Positions 1 to 5,941 of a stretch of DNA of 7,209 bases are shown here, piece after piece. The notes under the pieces were generated by a model that saw only the letters and a list, made by a program, of their open reading frames with translations, was not told the DNA's origin and searched no databases. Numbering within the stretch: the stretch's first letter is position 1; each line of letters begins with the position of its first letter. Made by a program: the position numbers and the translations under genes. This stretch comes from an uncultured Pedobacter sp. (lineage in GTDB: Bacteria > Bacteroidota > Bacteroidia > Sphingobacteriales > Sphingobacteriaceae), in the NCBI GenBank assembly GCA_946478755.1, contig CAMLDJ010000280.1, positions 1-7,209 on the forward strand. The letters are read 5' to 3'.

Positions 1-921
1 GTGGTTGCCGAACGTTCTGTCTAAGCGCTTGAAGAGATTGACGAATTGGACATGGCCGCGGCACTGACGGCGGATATTCATCTGATGGCGATGAAAACGA
101 CCAGGCCAGGGATGTATGAACGGGAGATGGCAGCAGCCATCCATCAGGCGGCCTTGCAGTCGGGGGGAAGCTTGGCCTATCCGATAATTTTTACGGTGAA
201 TGGGCAGATCCTCCACAATTATGACCGGGGAAACCGGTTGACCGAGGGTAGGCTGGTGTTGAACGATTCCGGAGTAGAAACGGCAATGGGCTACGCGGGC
301 GACCTGACCCGGACTTTTCCCGTGGCCAAAAAATTTACAGCGGTACAAAAAGAGGTCTATGATATTGTGCGCAATGCTTACCTTGTGGCCTCAAAAATGC
401 TGGCTCCCGGTATGCGCTACCTGGATGTGCACCTGGAATCCTGTAAACAGTTGGTAATTGGCCTGAAGGCTATGGGACTGATGAAAGGCCATGCTGAAGA
501 CGCAGTAGCGGCAGGTGCGCATACCTTGTTTTTCCAGTGTGGTACGGGGCATATGATGGGATTGGATGTGCACGACATGGAAGACCTGGGCGAACAATAC
601 GTCGGATATGACGATAGCTTAATCAAAAATACGACTGAATTCGGACTCAAATCCCTTCGTTTGGGTAAAGCCCTTGAACCCGGTTATGTCCTTACGGTAG
701 AACCCGGAATTTATTTCAATGAGGAGTTGCTCGACAGGTACCGGGCGGAACGCAAGTTTACCGACTTCATTAATTATGATGCGGTTGAGGCCTTCCGGGA
801 TTTTGGAGGGGTACGGTTGGAAGATGACTTCCTGATCCTGGATCAGGGGGCAAGAATGCTGGGGAAACATCTGCCTCATTCCACGGGAGAAATTGAAAAT
901 ATCAGGGCCGAGGCCTATTAA
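1..921 (+). pseudogene. M24 Xaa-Pro aminopeptidase/prolidase, 5' part outside window, in-frame stop at 22-24
   Basis: Cytoplasmic metallopeptidase family that removes an N-terminal residue from Xaa-Pro peptides using two metal ions. The whole pita-bread catalytic domain is visible. Numbering from the TTG at 46, the five expected metal ligands are D74 (in NDSG), D86 (GDLTRTF), H169 (GTGHMMG), E219 (VEPGIYF) and E259 (RLEDD); accessory histidines H57 and H176 (DVHD) are also present. The frame is open from base 1 and reads VVAERSV, then TAA, then ALEEIDELD. This fits the family pattern R-x-x-K-x-x-E-E-I, with the stop exactly at the lysine, so a single AAA-to-TAA change is likely. The usual N-terminal domain (about 170 residues) lies off the left edge. 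Restart at TTG 46 or ATG 52 would give only the catalytic domain. Family assignment is firm. Whether the gene is truly dead is not: a base error near the edge is possible. It ends 17 bp before the M1 gene. Confidence 0.85.
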
Positions 922-938
922 TAAATTATCCATCACAA

Positions 939-2633
939 ATGATTATGAAAAAGATCTTTATTATCAACGTCCTGATGCTTTGCCTGGTCTGCCTTGGTGC
1001 TTACCGGGTGCTTGCGCAGGCTCAGCAGGGTTTTACCCGGGCCGATACCCTGCGGGGCAGTTTGACACCGGAGCGCAGCTGGTGGGATGTACAACGGTAT
1101 GAGCTTGCATTTGAGCCAGATTTTAAGGCGAAGACCATCTCTGGTTCCAACAGGATTGTATATCGGGTTGTACAAGCGCATCAAGGGGACGTCAGGATGC
1201 AAATTGACCTGGCTGCACCATTGCTGATCGACAGTGTGATTTATCAGGATGGGAGCAGGCTTCCATATGCAAAGGAGGGCACAGTTTGGTACATCAGTGT
1301 TCCGGCGCAACAGGTAGCGGCAAGGAATGCGCTGCAGATCTTTTACCATGGAAAAGTTCACGAGGCGATCCGGCCGCCATGGGATGGCGGATTTATATTC
1401 ACGACGGATTCCCTTTCCCGGCCATGGATGACGGTGGCTTGCCAGGGCCTGGGTGCTTCGATCTGGTTTCCCAACAAAGACCACCAGAGTGACGAACCGG
1501 ATCAGGGTGCCTCACTGACCATGACTGTCCCCGATACGCTGGTCGCCATCGGCAATGGCAGACTGGTGTTCAGAAAAAACAATGGCAATGGCACCGTCAC
1601 TACGCAGTATAATGTAGTGAACCCGATTGCCAATTACTGCATCATTCCCTATATCGGGAAATACGTCAATTTTAAGGAAAGTTACGCCGGGGAAAAGGGA
1701 AAGCTGGATGTGAACTACTGGGTGCTGGATTACAACCTGGCCAAGGCGAAGACCTATATGCCTGATCAGGTTCACAAGATGTTTAAAAGCATGGAGCATT
1801 GGTTTGGGCCTTATCCCTTTTATGAAGATGGTTACCAGCTGATTGATGCTTCGCATACCGGTATGGAACACCAGTCGGCCGTCTCCTACGGTAATAAATA
1901 TAAGTTCGGTTACCTCGGGCGGGACCTCTCAGGAAAGGGCTGGGGCTTAAAATGGGATTTCATCATCATCCATGAGAGCGGACACGAATGGTTCGGCAAT
2001 AACATTACTACGAACGATCTGGCAGACATGTGGGTGCATGAAGGGTTTACCAATTACAGTGAAACGCTGTTTGTGGAGTACCATTTTGGCAAGCAGGCCG
2101 GAAATGAATACAATTATGGGATCCGGTCGGGGATCAGGAACGACAAACCCATTATACCTGCCTATGGAGTGAATGCGCAGGGAAGTGGTGATATGTACCC
2201 GAAAGCAGCAAATATGCTGCACAGCATCCGGCACAGCCTGGATAACGATGAGCTGTTCAGAAAAATCCTCCGGGATATGAACCAGACCTTTTACCACAAA
2301 ACCGTGAACAGTGCGGATATTGAATCGTTCATTTCTAAAAAAGCGGGCTTTGATTATGCCAAAGTATTTGATCAGTATTTGCAGACGGTACAGATCCCTG
2401 AATTGCAATACAGGCTGGAAGGGGATGTAGTGCATTACCGGTATGCGCAATGTCTGAAAGGCTTTAACCTGCCCCTGGTGTTGAAGGGGCCTGGTTCAAA
2501 TAAGTTGAAGATTTATCCTACGACGACCTGGAAACGCCTTCAGTTGGACAAAGGACAGGGAAAGCTGTTTACTGAGACCGGTATTGAGCAAATGTATTAC
2601 CTGAAGGTTGTGCAGGTGAAGGCAGTTGAATAA
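939..2633 (+). CDS. Secreted M1 family zinc metallopeptidase (aminopeptidase)
   Basis: Exported gluzincin predicted to trim N-terminal residues from peptides. Residues 1-28 form a signal peptide: lysines 4-5, a hydrophobic stretch ILMLCLV-like at about 6-20, and a likely cleavage after AQA (26-28). Residues 45-240 are the M1 N-terminal beta domain. The substrate-amine motif is GMEH at 308-311, a variant of GAMEN that keeps the key glutamate E310. The zinc site is HESGH at 345-349 with E346 as catalytic base, and the third ligand is E368 in WVHEGF. Y420 (DMYPKAANML) is a candidate transition-state tyrosine. Residues from about 485 to 564 look like a small beta-rich C-terminal domain. At 564 residues it is shorter than PepN (about 870) and close to the leukotriene A4 hydrolase-like size. 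ATG 939 is used here; ATG 945, two codons later and directly before two lysines, is an equal alternative. It probably shares a transcript with the upstream M24 gene. Substrate preference cannot be read from sequence. Confidence 0.95.
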   Translation: MIMKKIFIINVLMLCLVCLGAYRVLAQAQQGFTRADTLRGSLTPERSWWDVQRYELAFEPDFKAKTISGSNRIVYRVVQAHQGDVRMQIDLAAPLLIDSVIYQDGSRLPYAKEGTVWYISVPAQQVAARNALQIFYHGKVHEAIRPPWDGGFIFTTDSLSRPWMTVACQGLGASIWFPNKDHQSDEPDQGASLTMTVPDTLVAIGNGRLVFRKNNGNGTVTTQYNVVNPIANYCIIPYIGKYVNFKESYAGEKGKLDVNYWVLDYNLAKAKTYMPDQVHKMFKSMEHWFGPYPFYEDGYQLIDASHTGMEHQSAVSYGNKYKFGYLGRDLSGKGWGLKWDFIIIHESGHEWFGNNITTNDLADMWVHEGFTNYSETLFVEYHFGKQAGNEYNYGIRSGIRNDKPIIPAYGVNAQGSGDMYPKAANMLHSIRHSLDNDELFRKILRDMNQTFYHKTVNSADIESFISKKAGFDYAKVFDQYLQTVQIPELQYRLEGDVVHYRYAQCLKGFNLPLVLKGPGSNKLKIYPTTTWKRLQLDKGQGKLFTETGIEQMYYLKVVQVKAVE

Positions 2634-2634
2634 T

Positions 2635-2646
2635 AAATGGCCATTT
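2635..2646. repeat. 12-bp perfect palindrome AAATGGCCATTT
   Basis: The sequence is its own reverse complement and starts 2 bases after the M1 stop codon. It has no loop and no U-tract, so it is a poor terminator. It could be a dimeric protein site or chance. Confidence 0.3.
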
Positions 2647-2702
2647 GACGGATATTAGCCAGCTATAGCAGGATTTTAACCGAATCAAAGATTTCATGAT
2701 GG

Positions 2703-2733
2703 TTGTATGTTAAAATTTGTAAATTAACCTTTG
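2703..2733 (+). promoter_or_regulatory. Possible promoter of the AraC gene (imperfect Bacteroidota type)
   Basis: TTG at 2703-2705 is followed after 19 bases by TAACCTTTG at 2725-2733. The phylum consensus is TTG-N17-23-TAnnTTTG; here the -7 box has one extra base between TA and TTTG. A second similar box, TAAAATTTG, lies at 2711-2719. Start of the regulator gene is 22 bases downstream, a short but plausible leader. There is no Shine-Dalgarno sequence before ATG 2756, which is normal in this phylum. Confidence 0.3.
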
Positions 2734-2755
2734 CAAAACTCTTAACCGAACCAAC

Positions 2756-3658
2756 ATGAAAGTACTTCCATTCACCATCCTTGTTCCGGACGACAAAAGT
2801 GTCATCTCCGAGCAGATCGAATTGCCTTATTTTTATCAGTATCTGCACCGCCACGATGAATGGCAGATTACCTGGGTGCAGCGTGGGGAGGGGACATTGA
2901 TTGCAGGCAACAACATGCATTCTTTTTGTGCAGGTGATTTTTACCTGATCGGTGCCAATTTGCCTCATCTCTTTAAAAGCAATCCTGAGTATTTTGAGGG
3001 GGATGAGACCAAAACCATTAAGGCTTGTTCGATCTATTTTAATCCTTCTGGAATCCTGGAAGGGCTGTTTAACTTACCCGAGCTGAAGATGGCCAGTTCT
3101 TTTCTGAAGAACCACAAACACGGGTTTAAAATTCCCCCGCGCTTCAATGCAGAGCTTGCAGAGAAGATGTTGGATGTGCACCGTGCTTCGGGAACGGACC
3201 TGCTTTTCAATTTTTTAAGTTTATTCGAAGTGCTGCTCAGCATTGATGATGAAGTGGAGGCCTTATGTCCGGATGTGTATTCTACCGACCTTTCGGAACA
3301 TGAGGGCGCACGACTGAGTAACATCATCAACTTTATCATGCGCAATTACAACAACCAGATTGATCTGGATGATGTGGCGAACGCGGCATACATGACCCCA
3401 CAGGCCTTTTGCCGTTATTTTAAAAAACATACTGGTCATACCTTTATCTCCTTTCTCAATGAGGTCCGGATCAACGATGCCTGCAAAAACCTGGTGTCGG
3501 GTGGCAAGACGGATTGCATATCCGGTGTGGCTTATAAGGCTGGTTTCAACAGTATTACCAATTTCAACCGGGTTTTCAAAAGCCTGATCGGTCAGTCACC
3601 CCGTGCTTATATTGATGCCTATCACAATGTGAGCCGCGTACACAGCATTGCTGGCTAA
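2756..3658 (+). CDS. AraC family transcriptional regulator with N-terminal cupin domain
   Basis: Cytoplasmic DNA-binding regulator of 300 residues, the usual size for the family. Residues 1 to about 160 form a cupin sensor domain: HRHDEWQI at 31-38 and a GEGTLIAGN strand at 44-52, then GDFYLIGANLPH at 60-71, which follows the typical second cupin motif. Residues 185-290 are the paired helix-turn-helix domain. The first HTH spans about 202-227 (IDLDDVANAAYMT, FCRYFKKHTG). The second spans 254-286 and ends in the AraC signature NFNRVFKSLIGQSPRAYI at about 269-286. The ligand is unknown. In Bacteroidota such regulators often control adjacent catabolic genes, so the DapA-like and aldehyde dehydrogenase genes downstream are the natural candidate targets; this is inference. 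A hairpin follows the stop, suggesting that the regulator is a separate transcription unit. Confidence 0.95.
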   Translation: MKVLPFTILVPDDKSVISEQIELPYFYQYLHRHDEWQITWVQRGEGTLIAGNNMHSFCAGDFYLIGANLPHLFKSNPEYFEGDETKTIKACSIYFNPSGILEGLFNLPELKMASSFLKNHKHGFKIPPRFNAELAEKMLDVHRASGTDLLFNFLSLFEVLLSIDDEVEALCPDVYSTDLSEHEGARLSNIINFIMRNYNNQIDLDDVANAAYMTPQAFCRYFKKHTGHTFISFLNEVRINDACKNLVSGGKTDCISGVAYKAGFNSITNFNRVFKSLIGQSPRAYIDAYHNVSRVHSIAG

Positions 3659-3675
3659 GCTTCATTTTTAGGTCT

Positions 3676-3728
3676 ACGCTCGGTTTTCCCGTTAAAGGAC
3701 GGGCCGGGCGTGTTATTTGCAATTTTTT
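3676..3728 (+). terminator. Long hairpin and delayed T-tract after the AraC gene
   Basis: ACGCTCGG (3676-3683) pairs with CCGGGCGT (3704-3711), with one T-G wobble. Inside it CCCGT (3688-3692) pairs with ACGGG (3699-3703) around the loop TAAAGG. The TTTT at 3684-3687 forms a one-sided bulge. A run of six T lies at 3723-3728, about 11 bases after the stem instead of directly behind it. It begins 17 bases after the AraC stop codon. The best reading is an imperfect intrinsic terminator or an mRNA 3'-end stabiliser. Confidence 0.45.
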
Positions 3729-3747
3729 ACGAATTAACCGCAAATCC

Positions 3748-3834
3748 ATGAATGCAGACAACAGGGGTTTTAAACCCTCCTTACGATTGATTGATGCAAC
3801 CATGCTGGTTTCTGCCCCAGAACTGCGCACCTAA
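3748..3834 (+). pseudogene. Severed N-terminus of an APC-type amino acid permease (28 codons)
   Basis: The frame from ATG 3748 reads MNADNRGFKPSLRLIDATML and goes on V-SAPELRT before TAA. The core GFKPSLRLIDATMLV (residues 7-21) matches, from my memory of the family, the start of Bacteroidota APC-superfamily permeases, where a segment like FKPSL-LxDATMLVAGSMIGSG begins the first membrane helix. Here the match stops just where the helix should begin, and no membrane segment follows in any frame before the next gene. I read it as the remnant of a deleted transporter gene. A genuine short peptide is possible but less likely. Homology needs a database search to confirm. Confidence 0.5.
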
Positions 3835-3849
3835 AATTAACTAATAATC

Positions 3850-3906
3850 CCAGTATATTACCTGATTGCCTTAGACCCGTTTTGCTAATATACTGGTAGT
3901 ACTGGT
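3850..3906. promoter_or_regulatory. Candidate operator: inverted and direct ACTGG repeats
   Basis: CCAGTATATTA (3850-3860) and TAATATACTGG (3886-3896) form a perfect 11-bp inverted repeat with a 25-base spacer. The right arm is followed by a second copy, so that TACTGGT occurs at 3891-3897 and 3900-3906, a direct repeat with 9-base period. That makes three copies of one half-site in 57 bases, 46 bases upstream of the secreted HEXXH gene. The layout suits binding by a dimeric regulator, possibly with looping. ACTGGT/ACCAGT half-sites are reminiscent of GntR-type operators in this phylum, but no regulator is assigned. Confidence 0.45.
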
Positions 3907-3951
3907 TAATAAGTTGGATGGAATTGACCCGTTATTTGATGTTATTTGAAT

Positions 3952-4866
3952 ATGACTAAAAAACTGAAAGATCGAGGCGGCTGGCGTGTGGCCTTTTTGC
4001 TCATGGGATTGGCCCTGGGCGTAAGCCCTGCCCCTGCACAGCAATTACCTTTGCATAGCGGGCAGCCTATCGCACAAAACCTGGATCAATTGCTGATCGG
4101 CAGACCACCTGAAGCATTGAAACTGGATCCTTTTTATCAACAGTATACCGATGCCTTTGGGATCCCGGTTGTTTCTTCCAGGCAGGTTTCTTCCACGGCA
4201 TTGCTGATTGCGAGGGACATCATCAATTATATGTTACTGAAAAGGCCTGATATCCGGAAGGTCATGATTGCCAAAGGTGCCAGGTTATCGGTTATTGGTA
4301 AATCCGAAATGCAAACGGATTTGCCGGAATGCCGGAACTGGAAGAAGCCGGCGCTGGATGACCGGCGGCTTACGGATTCGGAGCGTGAGAATTACCACAA
4401 GCCAGGTGGGATAGCCAGCATGACTGACCGGGGATACTGGGACCAGCGGGCGCGGGGCATGGGCGGGATAAAAACCTCCTGTGCTGAAGAAAACCTGTTG
4501 GGCATTCCTGGCACCAGGTATTACGGTGAACACATTATGATCCATGAATGGAGCCATAACATTATGACCTGCCTGGAAACTGCTGATCCGGCGCTCTACA
4601 AACAGATTGATGTCGCTTACCAGTCGGCCAGATCTAAAGGGATGTATAAGGGTCAGTATGCCATCAATACGGTAGCAGAGTATTGGGCAGAGGGCACACA
4701 ATGGTGGTTTTGGTCGAATTATGAATTTAATGACGGTCAGCAATGGCTGCAGTCGCCCGCTGACCTTAAAGCCTATGATCCGGCTTTGTACGCCATTCTG
4801 GATCAGGTTTATCCGGGGCATCATGCACCCTGTGATGTGTATTACGGTAAAAATATTAAGAATTAG
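3952..4866 (+). CDS. Secreted putative zinc metallopeptidase (HEXXH), family not recognised
   Basis: Exported protein of 304 residues from ATG 3952; an in-frame TTG two codons upstream is unlikely to be the start. The signal peptide has basic residues 3-12, a hydrophobic core at about 13-24 and a likely cleavage after APA (27-29). A zinc site is visible as HEWSH at 198-202 (E199 as catalytic base). E243 or E247 in AEYWAEGTQWWF (242-253) is a likely third ligand, placed as in gluzincins; Y237 could assist, as in the anthrax lethal factor fold. Conserved-looking blocks are RARGMGG (166-172), CAEENLLGIPG (177-187) and LKAYDPALYAILDQVY (272-287). Four cysteines (127, 177, 207, 294) could form disulfides in the periplasm. 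I know similar proteins as conserved hypotheticals but no tested function. Peptidase activity is inferred from the motif only. It has a separate upstream region with repeats, so its regulation may differ from its neighbours. Confidence 0.85.
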   Translation: MTKKLKDRGGWRVAFLLMGLALGVSPAPAQQLPLHSGQPIAQNLDQLLIGRPPEALKLDPFYQQYTDAFGIPVVSSRQVSSTALLIARDIINYMLLKRPDIRKVMIAKGARLSVIGKSEMQTDLPECRNWKKPALDDRRLTDSERENYHKPGGIASMTDRGYWDQRARGMGGIKTSCAEENLLGIPGTRYYGEHIMIHEWSHNIMTCLETADPALYKQIDVAYQSARSKGMYKGQYAINTVAEYWAEGTQWWFWSNYEFNDGQQWLQSPADLKAYDPALYAILDQVYPGHHAPCDVYYGKNIKN

Positions 4867-4928
4867 ATGTGCGGTAGCGTTAAGGGCTTTTGGTTTATTT
4901 ACGGTTTGTATGAGGTAATATCGAGGTG

Positions 4929-4957
4929 TTTGTTGCCTGACTTTCGTTTTATGTTTG
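4929..4957 (+). promoter_or_regulatory. Promoter for the DapA-like/aldehyde dehydrogenase operon
   Basis: TTTG at 4929-4932 and a perfect TAnnTTTG box, TATGTTTG, at 4950-4957 are separated by 17 bases. This satisfies the published Bacteroidota sigma-factor consensus TTG-N17-23-TAnnTTTG. Transcription would start at about 4963-4966 and give a leader of about 40 bases before ATG 5006. No clear terminator is visible between the HEXXH gene stop (4866) and this promoter. Confidence 0.6.
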
Positions 4958-5005
4958 TATCGTTTAAAGCGGTTAACTGGAATATTTAAAATTAATAATG
5001 AGCTT

Positions 5006-5941
5006 ATGAGTATCAAATGGTCAGGCGTATTTCCTGCAATCACAACGAAATTTACAGCGCAGGAAGAATTAGATCTGAATGCCTGCAACAAGGGTGTTGA
5101 AGCGCAGCTTGAAGCTGGGGTGGACGGTATTGTTATCGGTGGATCCCTGGGCGAAGCGAGTACTTTGACTGAAGCTGAAAAATTTACTTTATTGGCAGAA
5201 ACGTTAAAGACGGTGGCGGGCCGGGTTCCGGTTGTTTTCAGCATTGCGGAGCAGGGTACTGCGGTTGCCATTGCCCAGGCTAAGAAAGCAGAACAGCTTG
5301 GCGCATCGGGACTGATGGTATTGCCGCCCCTGCGCTATTATGCCTCAGCAGAGGAAACAGTTGCCTACTTTGCGGCAATCGCAGCAAGCACTTCACTGGA
5401 TGTTATGGTTTACAACAACCCGGTGGATTATAAGATCCACGTGACGCTGGATATGTTTAGCGAACTTGAGCAATATCAAAATATCACTGCTGTTAAAGAA
5501 TCTACCCGCGACATCAGCAACATCACCAGGATGCTTAACCGTTTTGGCGATCGCTTTAAGATTTTTACAGGAGTAGATCCTATTGCCCTGGAAAGTATTG
5601 TGGCCGGTGCAGACGGCTGGGTTGCCGGATTGGTTGATGCATTCCCTAAAGAAACTGTGGCCATCTTCCGTCTGGTAAAATCAGGAAGGATTGAGGAGGC
5701 CATTGCAATTAACCGTTGGTTTATGCCGCTATTGGATCTGGATATCCATCCGAAATTGGTTCAGTACATTAAACTTGCTGAAGTAGCTACGGGTACCGGA
5801 ACGGAGTATGTACGTGCGCCGAGGCAATTGCTTAAAGGTGAAGAGCGTGAGCGGATCCAAAAAGTGATTTCGGATGCGCTGGCCGTCAGACCGGAATTGC
5901 CAAGGGGAAGCTGGGGGGTATTGGAAACGGCGTCGGTATGA
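5006..5941 (+). CDS. DapA/NAL superfamily dehydratase-deaminase, probably making alpha-ketoglutarate semialdehyde
   Basis: Cytoplasmic class I Schiff-base enzyme with a (beta/alpha)8 barrel, 311 residues. The Schiff-base lysine is K164 (AVKEST) and the catalytic tyrosine is Y136 (VYNNP). The carboxylate-binding loop is GGSLGE at 45-50, in place of the GTTGE typical of true dihydrodipicolinate synthase. Together with the adjacent aldehyde dehydrogenase this argues against lysine biosynthesis. The best candidate reaction is deamination of pyrroline-4-hydroxy-2-carboxylate in 4-hydroxyproline breakdown, the role known for LhpC. Dehydration of 2-keto-3-deoxyarabonate or 5-keto-4-deoxyglucarate gives the same product and cannot be excluded. 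The C-terminal block DIHPKLVQYIKLAEVATG (246-263) is typical, as I recall, of the Bacteroidota group. Start: ATG 5006 opens MSIKWSGVFPAITT, the family's usual N-terminus; an upstream in-frame TTG (4955) falls inside the promoter. It overlaps the next gene by four bases (ATGA). Confidence 0.9.
   Translation: MSIKWSGVFPAITTKFTAQEELDLNACNKGVEAQLEAGVDGIVIGGSLGEASTLTEAEKFTLLAETLKTVAGRVPVVFSIAEQGTAVAIAQAKKAEQLGASGLMVLPPLRYYASAEETVAYFAAIAASTSLDVMVYNNPVDYKIHVTLDMFSELEQYQNITAVKESTRDISNITRMLNRFGDRFKIFTGVDPIALESIVAGADGWVAGLVDAFPKETVAIFRLVKSGRIEEAIAINRWFMPLLDLDIHPKLVQYIKLAEVATGTGTEYVRAPRQLLKGEERERIQKVISDALAVRPELPRGSWGVLETASV

Noticed and set aside
933..1484. A 183-codon open frame on the - strand
   Set aside because: Antisense shadow of the M1 gene's signal peptide and N-terminal domain; composition is not protein-like and no start context is visible.
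939..2633. Full-length PepN-type aminopeptidase
   Set aside because: The protein is 564 residues with a signal peptide and a GMEH motif; it lacks the large C-terminal helical domain of PepN.
3850..3896. Inverted repeat as insertion-sequence ends or a terminator
   Set aside because: There is no transposase or target duplication, only 25 bases lie between the arms, and the stem is AT-rich with no T-run after it. An operator fits better.
4955..5005. N-terminal extension of the DapA-like protein from TTG 4955
   Set aside because: The TTG lies inside the -7 promoter box, and family members start at the MSIKW-type residue encoded at 5006.
4285..5271. A 328-codon open frame on the - strand
   Set aside because: It lies antisense to the HEXXH gene and the start of the DapA-like gene, spans their intergenic promoter, and its protein has no family motif. 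Both + strand genes have clear catalytic residues.
5006..5941. True dihydrodipicolinate synthase (dapA) of lysine synthesis
   Set aside because: The GTTGE motif is replaced by GSLGE, the C-terminus differs, and it is coupled to a KGSADH-type aldehyde dehydrogenase.
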